Shown here: piece by piece, positions 12,010 to 23,512 of the stretch
How positions within the stretch are numbered: position 1 is the stretch's first letter
Layout: each line of letters begins with the position of its first letter
NCBI GenBank assembly: GCA_030704615.1
Contig: CM060733.1
Coordinates: forward strand, 18,848,001 to 18,912,000
Direction: 5' to 3'
DNA from: Takakia lepidozioides
Lineage: Eukaryota > Streptophyta > Takakiopsida > Takakiales > Takakiaceae
Length of the DNA stretch: 64,000 nt
Position numbers and translations under genes: made by a program
Notes under the pieces: generated by a model
Database searches by the model: none
Told to the model about the DNA's origin: nothing
What the model saw: the letters and a program-made list of their open reading frames with translations, nothing else

Positions 12010-14355
12010 CTACATATCTGAGTTTTGTGCTGAAAGTGGTTTAAGTAGTGGTGGCAAGGTGGACAAGTCTCCTCCATTTTTGAGAAGTCTTCTCCTCATA
12101 ACTTGTCTACGCTGATTTTGAATACACCATCCAGGAATAGTGCCACAGTATGGTGCATGGTACTCTGTAGGGAGAATTGGTCTTCCCTCTCTAATTGCAG
12201 CATGGAGCTTGTCTCCCACTTCCCTCACATTTTTTGCTGACCAGAATTTGTCAAATGTTTTTTTGGCCACCTTCTCCTTCACTCTCTGTTCTTGTGCAAG
12301 TTTGAGAGTTTCCTTTTCTAATGTAGCTTTAGCCCTTCTTTGCTCCTTTTGCTTTTTTTTTCTCATCTCTTTCTTTGTCTGACTGTTCTTTACGTCTAAT
12401 TTTCTCGTCCAATGCCGCCACATAATCCTCGGAAGTCATCACTATAGATTTGGAGTAATCAATGATAGGTTCTCTAGTTTTTGCCCGTTTAAAGGTAAAC
12501 ACTTGAGGGAGTGGCAAAAACTTGTTGATTCCTTCCAGTCGATGCATGTCTTCATTGTGTTGTTCATCTTCATCATTGTGCTGTTCCTCCTGACTTTTTG
12601 GGTCAGCAATGTCCACAAAGTAAAGGCAGGCGTAGCCATTTGCATTCTCATCTTCTTCTTCCCTAATGTCTTCAATAGTGATGTCTGGCTCATCGTCCTC
12701 TTCACTTTGAGAGTCACCCCCACTTTCTGTTTCAGAACCCTCATCAAGGCTTGGGGTTGATGCGAATGCTCTTGAAGGTCCATAATGCTTGTCCATTGCC
12801 CTTGCATTGTATGGCCAGATTCCAACTTTTGCAAATCTTTTTGTGATGTTGTGTTTTGTAAGTACTAACCTCAAGCCTTTGCTGGCCCACTCTGTCATTT
12901 CTGCGCATTGTCGCTTCATCTCGAGTTTTCCTGAATGCCTTCTTGAAGGGACCAAAGCATGCCACATCAAGGGGCTGGAGCACATGGCTTGTGTGAGCAG
13001 GTAATGTGACCATATCCAAACCTATTCTTTGTGCTTTCAAGACTGCTTCTTTTGAAACATGAGATCCATGCCCATCCAAAATCAGTAGATGTCGGTTGGT
13101 AGGTGAAATTCCTTATGCGTGCTTCTGGAAGTGGTCTAGCCAGCAAGTGAATAATGACTTGTTAATCCATGCTTTGTCTTGTATTGCCATAAGAGACCTC
13201 GACTCACATTTTGCAATGTAATTCTTCCTTTTTTGTCTGCCTTTGAAGATATAAAAGTTCGGTATGGAGAGACCTGTTGCGTTTACGCATACAAGTACAT
13301 ACATCCATTCTCTGCTTTGAGGTATGATACCATACACATAATGTGTGCCCTTCTTTGCCAATACCTTTGCTCCACTTTGCGACAAGCTTGCACTCTCGTT
13401 TCATCACAATTCCAAATTTGTGATGGGGGATACTTATGGAGATCATACATGCCTTGTAGGTTGGCATAGAAAGATTGACAATTTTCAACATTTACAGCTT
13501 TTGCTCTACGTACCTCCAAACCTTGAGCAGAGCACAAAGATATATCAAGATGACGTCGCTTGAACCATCTCCACCACGAGTTCTCAGGTATACCCTCAAC
13601 AAATGGTGTTGCGCACTCTTGTGTGATTTCAGCAACTTTCAATTTCAGTTGTCCGACATTGATGCCATGTCCCAATTCTTGCATATCGAAAATCCATTGA
13701 CAATGATATCCTCCTCATCTTTGGATAGCACTGTTGGACCTCCTTGCTTGCGACCATACACCCACCCATAAAGATGATTTCTAAGAGAAGCTGGAGGAAT
13801 GTTCCATTGGCGAGCAGCAACGTTGATTGGGCAGCCATCATCAACAACATTTATGGCTGCCTTCAGGTCTTCATCAGTCCATTCAACTCTCTTTCTTTTT
13901 TTGCTCCTGATGCTTGGAACTTGGAATTGAGAATGAAGAGGTCGTCTATCTCTATTGATAGGTTGTGTGTTTGAGGGAGGTTGACATGCTAGTTGTGGAG
14001 AGGGACAAGGATGTTGAGATTCTGTTGGCTGAAAATGATGAGGGTTGAACCTTGCAGGTTGAGGACGCAAAGGTTGGGAACAAGTAGAGATAAGTGATCT
14101 AGTAGTAAAAGGAGAGAAATGTGATCTCACATGAACATTGGGAGAAGCATTGGGCAAGTTGGTAATGTCTTGCAAAGGAATATGAGAGGGGTTTTGAGAT
14201 TGAGCAAACTGAAATGTGTTTATGTCAAACTCTTGGCTGTCCTCTTGACTATCTTGGAATGTGTAATGTGGATCAGATGGCATGGAAGAGAAGCATGACC
14301 AATGTGTCCACTCAATATTGTTGCACACTAACCTTTTAGTGAATGATAGCAACAC
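12010..14355 (-). pseudogene. pogo-like (CENP-B/Tigger type) transposase, decayed
   Basis: Reads right to left. Residues ~150-210 of the first frame (14355-13645) form a psq-type helix-turn-helix (EWTDEDLKAAINVV, ARQWNIPPASLRNHLYG). A CENP-B-like second DNA-binding segment follows at 13684-13400. The DDE domain then reads IWNCDETRVQ (first Asp), LLILDGHGSH (second Asp) and LQPLDVACFGPFK (third Asp). The tail is acidic then Lys/Glu-rich (12985-12010). Coding passes through at least four frame changes (near 13665, 13380, 12900, 12400) and an in-frame TAA near 13114, so it cannot make transposase as read. Terminal inverted repeats were not identified. The family call rests on the HTH plus the three spaced Asp blocks; the inactivity is direct reading. 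Confidence 0.85.
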
Positions 14356-14925
14356 AAGTATAATTCAGTTCAGATTTGCAAATATGCAAAAGGCAGATTA
14401 TAGTGCAGCATTGACAAGTTAAATACAAAAGAGCAACCAAAAAGCAAGAGAGTTTAGTGAAGCTTGTACCTCAAAGTATTGTCTAATGTTGAAAATCCAA
14501 TGCATGTCTCCAGCAAAGATTGTTTGTACGTAGAGGACTAGAGAATGGTGGAAGAACACCTTGCTGATCCATTTGGAACCTAAGGAATATCTATTTTTCA
14601 CCTCAAGGAGGTTCTGAAAGGTTCTAGAACCTATTTTGAATTTGAGATGTCCTTGTTCGGAATACGCTCTGGGCGACACGTCGCATGGATGGTAATAATT
14701 TCTTTGGATGATAAAATATGTTCTTGAGAATGTCATCCAAAAAACATTTTATTGATAATATTTTTATCCATTTATGACACTTACGTGCCCTATTTTGGAG
14801 GGGAGTAGAAACTGACATGTCCAGGTTAAGGAGAACTTAGAGAACCCTATGGTTCACGTGTTCTATAAAGCTCCATATCAAGACAACCCCACACCATGAC
14901 CCAACCAGCTCACCATATCAGGGCA
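14356..14925. other. no gene seen
   Basis: Flank of the pogo-like element; only short unrelated open frames. The 5' terminus of the transposon may lie here. Confidence 0.4.
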
Positions 14926-15212
14926 AGCCAAGCATTAGATGGGGCCCTGGAGTTGAATGCGAGGGGCCCGGTTCCGCCAGCGTGGACCCCCCCCCCCCAC
15001 CCATGCCCACCCCCTGCTCCAATGCCTACACACTGCGCGGCAACAACCGTGCGGCACGCCCTCCGCGCCTCATGTTCCCGCTGCCAGGACATGAGACGTG
15101 CCCTTTCCCGCATCCCCATCCCTCCTCCCACCATGCCCTCATGCATGGCATCACCCTCCATCCCCCCTGCATGCCTTCATCCTCCCCATGTTACATGGCA
15201 TCCCAAGTATAC
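14926..15212 (+). repeat. left arm of ~290-bp GC-rich inverted repeat
   Basis: Begins GCCAAGCATTAGATGGGGCC, includes a long C run near 14990, CTCATGTTCCCGCTGCCAGG, and CATGGCATCACCCTCCATCC, and ends ACATGGCATCCCAAGT. The same series, reverse-complemented, occupies 21609-21896. No coding meaning was found. It could be a terminal repeat of a large element or two independent insertions of one small repeat. Confidence 0.85.
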
Positions 15213-15859
15213 ATCATGCCCTCTTTCAAAAATCGTGTCCCCAAAGACTGGCGCTGCTCAGCTGCTCCTGCTCGTTTTCAGAGACCACTCCAAAATCTCC
15301 ACACTGCAGACATAATCTGGTTTAACATCTGTGTACATTTGGACATGTTCGTATGTCCTCGTTGTGGAGAGTCCAATGGAGCCCAAAGCGACCAGCATGA
15401 ATGTTGTTGAAAGCTCATTAACACCCCTCCGTAAAAGAACTTGGCAAAATGTTGATGCTGCCGGATTTTCGGGCACAAAAGTCTACCTTGGAGCACGGAG
15501 CGGAGCTGGCATGAGTTCTTTAAAGATCCTTCACGATGGTGGGACAACCGTAATCGCAATCCGTGTGGCTTTCTCTTAATGTATGAGGTGAAGAAGTTTG
15601 GCTCTTCCTATTAGTATCACGATTTGGTATTTTTCTTTGGTGTTTACAAGGTGCTTAGGAGGGTCAACTTGGTCTTAGGAGGTCGTGTTTCAATCTATGG
15701 CTGCTTAGCTGCACCGTGGTGGCTCTTACAGACCAATTGTACATTACCCCACCATGGACACAAGCAACATATACAAGAGGTCCTTTTGGGTTGATGGTCG
15801 GTTGAATCCTCCATCAGTCATGACACAAAGTCAAGGACAATGTGGTGAGGGAACCTTCT

Positions 15860-17857
15860 TGTTCAATCTATTTCAGCCTGATTTGCCCTCTCATCAGACT
15901 GATCGCAAGATATGGATATGCAGAGTAGGGGCGTGGTATCGAGGCTTTGGAGACATATGAACAAATGATGGAGGAAGAGATGAAGCCCAACCACATCACG
16001 TTTGTTTGCGTTTGCAATGCGTGTGCGAGCCTGGCAGCCTTGGAAAAGGGCAAAGAGGTCCATGGTGACATTGTCAGATCTGGAATGGTACCATATGTCA
16101 TTCTGAACACTGCCTTGCTAGATATGTATGCCAAATGTGGGAGTATTGAAGATGCAAAGGGAGTGTTCGACAACATGGCTGAACGAAATGTGGTGTCATG
16201 GAACGCAATGATCGTAGGATATGCACAACACGGGTGTGGGATGGAGGCTTTGGAGACCTATGAGCAAATGATGCGCGGAGGGGTGAAGCCCAACCATATC
16301 ACGTTTGTTTGTGTTTGCAATGCGTGTGCGAGCCTGGAAGCCTTGGAAAAGGGCAAAGAGGTCCATGGTGATATTGTCAAAGCTGGAATAGTACCAGACG
16401 TCATTCTGAACACTTCCCTGGTGGACATGTATGCCAAATGTGGGAGCATTGAAGATGCACAGGGGTTGTTCGACAATATGGCTGAACAAAATGTGGTGTC
16501 ATGGAACACGATGATTGCAGGATATGCAAGGACGCAGGATGGAGGCTTTGGAGACCTTTGAGCAGATGGTGTGGGAAGGGGTGAAGTCTGACCGCATCAT
16601 GTTTGTTTGTGTTTGCAAGGCATGTGCAAGCTTGGCAGCTCTCGACATGTATGCCAAATGTGGGAGCATTGAAGATTCAAATGGAGTGTTCGACACTATG
16701 GCTGAACGTGAGGTGGTGTCGAGGAATGCAATGATTGCAGGATATGCACAGCAAGGGCGCGGGACCGAGGCTTTGCAGACATATGAGCAAATGATGCAGG
16801 AAGAGGTGAAGCCCAACCACATCACGTTTGTTTGTGTTTGCAATGCATGTGCAAGCCTGCCAGCCTTGGAAAAGGACAAAGAGGTCCATGGTGACATCGT
16901 CAGAGCTGGTATTGTACCAAATGTCACTTTGAACAATGCCCTCGTGGACATGTATGCCAAATGTGGGAGCATGGAGGAGGCAAAGGGAGTGTTCAACAAT
17001 ATGGTCGAACGAGATGTGGCGTCCTGGAATGCTATCATTGCAGGAATGCCCAGCATGGTTATCATAGGGAAGCCCTGCAACTATTTGAAAGAATGCAAAG
17101 ATCATGATGTCATTCCGACAGTAAAGCACTTTGGCTGCATGGTGGACCTTCTTGGACATATAAGGAATTGGATGAGGCAGAGGAGCTCATTAACAAAATG
17201 CCAATGAAACCAAATGCTATGGTTTGGAGGGCCTTGCTTAGTGCCTGCAGAATCCATGGCAATGTGGAGATGGCTGAACGTGCTGCAACATCTATTCTCA
17301 AGTGGGATGAACAAGATGCCGCGACTTATGTGTTGCTATCAAACATCTATGTTGCAGCTGGCATGTGGGATGATAGTGAAAAGGTGAGAAAAATGATGAA
17401 GGTCAGAGGGGTTAGGAAGGAGCCAGGTCGCTGCTGCATTGAGGTTGGCAACAGTGCGCACACCTTTGTTGTAGATGACAAACTGCATCCCAGAATTAAG
17501 GAAATCCATACGTAGCTGAGAAGATTGTTTGGGCAGATGAAGGAGGCGGGGATGATAGTGCAAAGGTGAAAAATGATGAAGGTCAGAGGGGTTAGGAAGG
17601 AGCCAGGTTGCTGCTGCATTGAGGTTGGCAACAGGGCGCACACCTTTGTTGTAGATAACAAACTGCATCCCAGAATTAAGGAAATTCATGCTTAGCTGAG
17701 AAGATTGTCTGGGCAGGTGAAGGAGGCGGGGTATGTGCCTGACACACGCTTTGTACTGCATGATGTGGTGGAGGAGCAAAAGGAATTTTCTCTCTATCAC
17801 CAGAGTGAGAAGCTGGCCATTGATTTTGGGATCATCAGCACCCCTAGGACGCCCTAG
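15860..17857 (+). pseudogene. PPR-E-DYW gene, decayed
   Basis: PLS-type pentatricopeptide repeats, normally in organelle proteins that direct C-to-U RNA editing. At least four repeat blocks are readable (YAKCGSIEDAKGVFDNMAER, VVSWNAMIVGYAQHG, QMMRGGVKPNHITFVCVC and variants) from 15947 to 17050, then an E domain (MVWRALLSACRIHGNVEMAE) and the start of a DYW domain ([24 protein letters not shown]), which breaks off at 17857. Lesions: frame changes near 16550 and 17165, loss of half a repeat near 16640 and of a segment near 17055, and TAG stops at about 17514 and 17695. The E region is tandemly duplicated. No ATG-led N terminus or transit peptide was found. Confidence 0.88.
17370..17731 (+). 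repeat. ~181-bp tandem duplication in PPR pseudogene
   Basis: The unit starting GATGATAGTGAAAAGG at 17370 is repeated from GATGATAGTGCAAAGG at 17551, with roughly 95% identity by eye. Both copies have TAG where related PPR genes read GAG (CATACGTAGCTG and CATGCTTAGCTG), so the stop predates the duplication. Confidence 0.9.
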
Positions 17858-18529
17858 AAATTTCATGAATGCAACAGAGTGCATATCCATATTTTCTTCA
17901 AAGTGGGTCCAACTTCCATCTCAAACCTTGCATGCATGCATTCCTCCCATTCGGGATGGGAATGGTATTACACTCTTATGGTTTCATGATACCATTCATG
18001 ACTAATGGAATCATTCCCTTGTACAGGCACTTAGTCTATATGCACATATGCACTCATACTTTCTGTATGTGTTTTCATTCATAGCATGATAACTTTTAAC
18101 CTTCATCCATGACGGTTCATTCATCCCAAAGTTGCTCCAACGTGCATGAAAAAGCAATCATGCATGCATCCATCCCAAAGTGTACACGTGTTGTGTAGGA
18201 AGGGATGGGGCTGCACACGTGTCCTTGTCACTTGATTGGGTGGCTCATGAATAGGAACGGTTCGGGCAGCCGGCGGAAGAGGGTATATGGAACTTCAAAA
18301 CGCAAACTGGAACATGGTACATGACTATATTACTAGAATGTCGGTTCTGTTATCAATTCTGGGCATTTTTTCAGATGCGGGCAACAAAAAGGAAATGACG
18401 TTTTACATTCAACAATTAGGAATGTGTGCGTTTGCATCCTCAAAGATTTTGTGATCCCATTGTTCAACATTTTTTGGTAAAAGAACTTTCAACTCCATAA
18501 CATGTTTCCTGTGGAAGCTGGTTACACCT
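17858..18529. other. no gene seen
   Basis: No protein-like string on either strand. CATGCATGCATTC-type short repeats occur near 17930 and 18160. Confidence 0.4.
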
Positions 18530-18905
18530 GGCTTCCACGAATTCAGTACTCCAGCTGTTGACTGATGTACGCGGATGGTGATCATCACCATGAATAAATC
18601 AATACTTTGCCCCAATAAGACTTTCCGCGAATTTGGTGCTCCAGCTGTTTGAAGATGTACATAGATGGTGACTATCACCATGATGGACTAACACACCCTG
18701 CAATCCAATACTTCAGCTGTTTGGTGATTCATTCTCCCCTGCAATGAAGCTTCCCGTCAGTTTGGTACCCCATCTGTTCAATAATGTCTATGATTGTGAT
18801 TGTTGGCATGGATGAATCAACACTGCTTTGTAATAAGGCCTACCATAAATATGGCACTTCAATGTTGCACGTGGATGACAATATTCACCATGAATGAATC
18901 ACTTT
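18530..18905. repeat. degenerate ~90-bp tandem repeat, about four units
   Basis: Recurring anchors: CTCCAGCTGTTGACTGATGT, CTCCAGCTGTTTGAAGATGT, CCCATCTGTTCAATAATGTC and ACTTCAATGTTGCACGTGGA, each followed by GGTGA..ATCACCATGAAT-like text. Units begin near 18530, 18622, 18750 and 18838. Identity is low, so this is an old array. Confidence 0.6.
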
Positions 18906-19016
18906 AAAGTTTTTGGTGGCAAAGAGATCATACGGGTAGCTCACACGGACAGTTGAGATGTTTTCAATGAAACACTTGTTTATTACCTGCTTGAGGCAAC
19001 ATATTTGCTGCTTTTT

Positions 19017-21140
19017 TCACCAGTAATCCACACAAGAGCAATCCCCATCTTGGAAGTGGTGAAAGCGGTTGGTATCCCGCCCAACAATTGTACGACCAAT
19101 AATCTTTGATATGAATTTGGTAGCGGTGTGGCAGTCACCACACATCCGTAGGTTTTTTATGACACGGATGGGCATCCCAGGGGGGATGCTCATGAGCCCA
19201 AAAGCAATCGTCAGCTTCTCATTGTGGTGACAAAGATAAACTTCTTTTTGCTCCACCTCCACATCATGCAATACAAACTGTGTGTCAGGTACATACCCAA
19301 CCTCTTTCATGCACATAGACAATCTCTTCAGCTCAGCATGGATTTCCTCAATTTGTGGATGCGAATTCTCTTCTTCAACGAATGTGTGCACCCGGTTGTC
19401 CACCTTAATGTAGTTGTGCCCTGGTTCTTTTCTCACACCTTTGTCCTGCATCAGTTTTCTCACTTTTGCTGAATCGTCCCACCTGCCAGCTGCAACATAG
19501 ATGTTTGATAGCAGCACATTTGTCACAGCCTCCTGCGGATTCAACTGCAGGAGGCATTTTGCCACACGTTCGGCTACCTCCACATTGCCATGAATTCTGC
19601 AGGCACCAAGCAAGGCCCCCCACACTGAAGCACCTGATTTGATAGGCATTCTGTTGGCAAACTCCTCCGCATCAAGCAATATTCCCACACGTGCAAAAAG
19701 GTCCACCATGCGGCCAGAATGCTCCACTGTAGGAGCAAGGCCATGAACTTGATTCATGTAATCAAAGTAGTGACAACCCTCATCCACTCGGCTTACATGG
19801 CTACATGCAGAGAGAACACAAATAAAGGTGACACTATTTGGCTTCAACTCTTTCTCTTGCATTTGTTCAAATAGTTGAAGGGCCTCTCTGGCACAACCAT
19901 ACTGACCACATCCTGCAATCACCGCATTCCATGAAACCACATTCCATTGAGCTATATTGTCAAACAAATGAATGGCATCCTCCATGCTCCCACATTTTGC
20001 ATAATGTTATCAAGGGCAGTGTCCAGAATGACATCTGCTGGGATTCCAACTTTGATTATCTCAGCATGCAGTTCTTTGCCCTTTTCCAGGCTTGCAAGGC
20101 TGGCACAAGCATTGAGAAGATATATGTGACTTGTTTGGTGCCACGCCTTCCTTGATCATGTGGTCATAGATGCCAAAAGCCTCCCTACCACAGTGATTCT
20201 GAGCATATCCTGCAATCATAGTGCTCCATGACACAACATCACGCTCAGCCATGTTGTCAAACACTTCAAGCGCATCCTTCATGTTCCCACATTTGGCGTA
20301 CATGTTTGTGAGGGCAGTCTCCAGGATGATATCTCGTGGAATTCCACATTTGATAATGTTAGCATGAACCTCTTTGCACTTCTCCAGGGCTGCCAGGCTG
20401 CCACACGCCCTGAAAACGCAAATGAAAACTATTTTGTCCGGAGTCACCTCTTCCTGTATCATTTGCTCATACATCTCAAAAGCCTCCATACAACACCCAT
20501 GATGAGTATAATTATCGAACACTTGACGCGCATACTGCATGCTCCCACATTCGGCATACATGTCAACAAGGGTAGTCTCCAGAATCACATCTGGTGCAAT
20601 CCCAGCTCTGATAATGTCGGCATGGACCCCTTTGCCCTTCTCCAGGGATGCTAGACAGGCACATGCTTTGCCAATGCATATGAATGTCACCTTATTGGGT
20701 GTCGTCCCTTCCTGCATCATTTGCTCATACATCTCAATTGCCTCCCTCCCGCACCCATAATTGGCATATCCTGCTATCATTATATTCTAGGTAAATATCA
20801 CGCGTTTAGGCATGTTGTCAAACACTTGCCGTGCATTCAGCATGCTCCTGCATTTGGCGTACATGTTCATAAGGGTGTTAAGTAAGAAGACTTTTGGCTT
20901 GAACCCAGTTCGGATAATGTGGGCATGCACCTGCTTTCCTTCTTCTAGGCCTTGCATGTTGATGCACTCCTGCAAGAGACGGACGTAAGTGTCGGAGTCT
21001 GCCGAAATGTCTTGGCCGGTTCAAAATGTGCACTGCGTCTTTCAGTCGCCCTGCCATACATAGTGTCCTTGCATCACCACATTGTGCTAGACCTTGTATC
21101 ATGGCAGCCAGCTCTGCTTTCACCCAAGGAGGGTTCAACC
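19017..21140 (-). pseudogene. PPR-E-DYW gene, nearly full length, broken
   Basis: Organelle editing-factor type PPR gene read right to left. N-terminal text GRLKDAVHIL is at ~21045, then TYVRLLQECINMQGLEEGKQ, followed by repeats such as MYEQMMQEGTTPNKVTFICI and AERDVVSWSTMIAGYAQN. The last 322 codons (19985-19017) are open and complete: E domain VWGALLGACRIHGNVEVAER, then DYW deaminase with HNEKLTIAFG (zinc His and catalytic Glu), MCGDCH (CxxC) and the terminal DGDCSCVDYW. Lesions: a frame change near 21010, in-frame TAG at 20787-20789, an in-frame deletion near 20515, and frame changes near 20127 and 20005. It is best called a pseudogene unless unusual introns remove these. Confidence 0.88.
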
Positions 21141-21608
21141 AACCTGCTATCCAACGTGCCTCCTTTGCGCACTTATGTCTGAAGTCTAGTGATCTTGGAC
21201 TTCTCTGTGAAAACCACCAGTGAGCCCCTGGGCAGCCATAGATTCAACCACATGGTGCTGGCAGATTGTGGGCATGTATAGCTGCAATGGAAATTCATGC
21301 ATCAGACAACAAATTGGACCCTATGCAAGCACAAACTTCTTCATGTGGGCCAGACATCCACACGATTGCAACTTACAATGCAATGCAACATGTTCATGTG
21401 GGCAACATTATACAAACACAATTCAATATGGAAGGTGAACGCAGAGTGCCAGGGTGGGGACGCGTTTGTACAAGGAAATGCGCGATGAGGGTAGCAGAAC
21501 CCTGGATTAGGGTTGGAGTGTATGTGACGATATGGCATATATCCCAACGTCCATTCTTTCTTCAGATTTGCCATTTGAAATTTGAATAGATGTCAGAATG
21601 ATGCCATA

Positions 21609-21896
21609 AACTTGGGATGCCATGTAGCATGGGGAAGATGAAGGCATGCAGGGGGGATGGAGGGCGATGCCATACATAGGGCAGGATGGGAGGAGGGATG
21701 GGAATGCGGGAGAGGGCACGTCTCATGTCCTGGAAGCGGGAACATGAGGCGCGGGAGGGAGTGCCGCGCGCGGCAGCAGCCCCGCGGTGTGTAGGCGTTG
21801 GAGGGGGGGTGGGCATGGGTGGGGGGGGGTCCACGCTGGCGGGACCGGGGCCCCTCGCATTCAACCCCAGGGCCCATCTAATGCTTGGCTCAGGGC
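21609..21896 (-). repeat. right arm of ~290-bp GC-rich inverted repeat
   Basis: Reverse complement of 14926-15212: ACTTGGGATGCCATGTAGC at 21612, the G run near 21830, GCGAGGGGCCCCGG-type text, then CCATCTAATGCTTGGCTC ending at 21896. The inner distance between arms is about 6.4 kb and encloses both PPR pseudogenes. Confidence 0.85.
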
Positions 21897-22207
21897 AGCC
21901 TACCTTACTATCACACACCCATCAAGTTGTATCTCAGCACGCTTGGGGAGTGAAGTGGCAGAAATATCCCCAAAGCTGGGGTTGGTGGAAGGGTGTATCT
22001 CTCCAGTTTCCTCGTCAGACTGAGATCCATCTTTTTGCCCTTCATTGTGGTAACAAATGCAAGCTGGAAAGAACCAGACCTGCTCCCAGGTGTCAAGAAG
22101 TGTTCACGCGGATTCTCCCATGGAAGAGGCACTATGGAACCTCTTCGATGAGGGTCACCACAGGTATGGGTGTCTTTATTGACTATGAGATGGAGGGGAG
22201 TTATTAC

Positions 22208-23136
22208 CAGTGCTGTGCGGGTTCTGCCTTTTTAAGGAACCCGCCGGGTCTGGGTGCGGGTTTTTTTCGGAGTCAAGTCCGGGTCCGGATCCGGAAATTT
22301 GGAAAATCCGGGTCCGGGTTCGGGTCCGGGTTTGTCAACACGGACTCGGGTTAGGGTCCGGGTAGTTGTTGGGAAATATTAGCGAGTTCACGGGTTCGGA
22401 TCCGGGTCCTAATTTATTGATTAAATAAATTAGAAAAATAAGATTAATTAGGGATAAAATTATTTTTGGCTGGAAAAAACTTTAAATCCTAATAATGAAT
22501 TTTATTTTAAGAGAAATTCCTTCAAAATATACCATGAATATGAATATGTATACCACGAATAAGAATTAAAATAGAAGTTTGAGTTCCATTTTCTATTTTT
22601 CAATATCAATTCTTTAAACATGTTAAGAATAGTAATATGCCTCAAGGGTAGATCACTATAGCATGGATGTGTGGGATCTGGCCTAATAATAATATATGAC
22701 GCCTCCTTTGGGAAGGTGTAAATTATAGTCCCATAGGGCACAACTTTGTGACACCACTCCCTGGATTGAACCCACAACCGCTTTTGAGGTGGTGTGTGGG
22801 CATTACCACTGGGCTATAGCGTGGTGGGGCTGGCAGCTGCAGTGGCCTATTGCTGCTGGTCCCCTCCACACATATGACAAAACCTACCAAATCTAAGGTG
22901 GACCCCACATGCCCCATTTAAAATTAAGACCCCGACCCTGACCCGCTACATTGGCCCGCGGGTAGCGGGTTTAAGGGGTTCTGGACCCAGCAGGCGGGTG
23001 CGGGTCCGGTTCCGGGTTCATTTTTAGAAATGAACCCGGGTCCGGGTTTTTTGTGATAGCACGGGTGCGGGTGCGGGTAACCCGGATCCTAACCCGCCGG
23101 GTACCCGCCTTCAAAACCCGGACCCGCACAACACTG
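22208..23136. mobile_element. non-autonomous hAT element with 8-bp TSD
   Basis: The left end CAGTGCTGTGCGGGTTC pairs with the right end read inward, CAGTGTTGTGCGGGTCC. The 8 bases outside each end are identical, GTTATTAC at 22200-22207 and at 23137-23144, as hAT transposases leave. Subterminal zones are packed with CGGGTCCGGG and GGGTTCGGG repeats. The 929-bp interior is AT-rich and has no transposase frame. It would need a transposase supplied from elsewhere. Confidence 0.93.
22690..22827 (-). mobile_element. tRNA-derived SINE nested in hAT element
   Basis: On the minus strand a Pol III A box, TAGCCCAGTGGTAATG (near 22817), is followed about 50 bases later by a B box GTGGGTTCAATCC (near 22770), then a tail with CCTTCCCAAAGGAGGC (near 22705). 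The spacing and boxes are those of plant tRNA-derived SINEs such as the Au family, a likeness from memory that I could not align. Ends are approximate. Confidence 0.6.
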
Positions 23137-23337
23137 GTTATTACTCTCTTAAACAAGCTGCATTTGAGGGGGGTTTGTGTTTTGTGCTCTTTGACGGTGT
23201 TTTCTATTTGTTCTATGCTCCCCTTGAACCCCTCTACCCCCGTCTGCCTCAGGGATTCTATACAGTTAGTTCTTTCTTCTCGCCAAAAAGATGCACTGAA
23301 CTTTACAAGCAGCAAATCCACGCCATACTGCAGTTCA

Positions 23338-23512
23338 ACTACGTCACTACACGTCATGCATCCACGTCATACTGCAATAAAACCACTTTACTACACGTCA
23401 TGAATCCACGTCACGCTGCCCCTAAGCCACTCAGTACACGTCATGCATCCACGTCATAATGCAGATAAACCACTCTAGCCACGTATAGACACGCCACTTT
23501 ACTACACGTCAT
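23338..23512. repeat. ~45-bp tandem repeat rich in CACGTCA
   Basis: Three and a partial fourth unit of the form TACACGTCATGCATCCACGTCA followed by CTGCAATAAAACCACT-like text, starting at about 23346, 23391 and 23434. Each unit carries two ACGT cores (CACGTCA, the complement TGACGTG), the site bound by plant bZIP factors. Whether it is regulatory is unknown; the nearest gene start is more than 2 kb away. Confidence 0.8.

Noticed and set aside
15860-21140. Rescue of PPR stop codons by RNA editing
   Set aside because: U-to-C editing in hornworts and ferns acts on organelle transcripts, not nuclear mRNAs, and frameshifts would remain.
23338-23512. CRISPR-like array
   Set aside because: Regular repeats, but this is a eukaryotic nuclear region, the units are contiguous with no unique spacers, and there are no cas genes.
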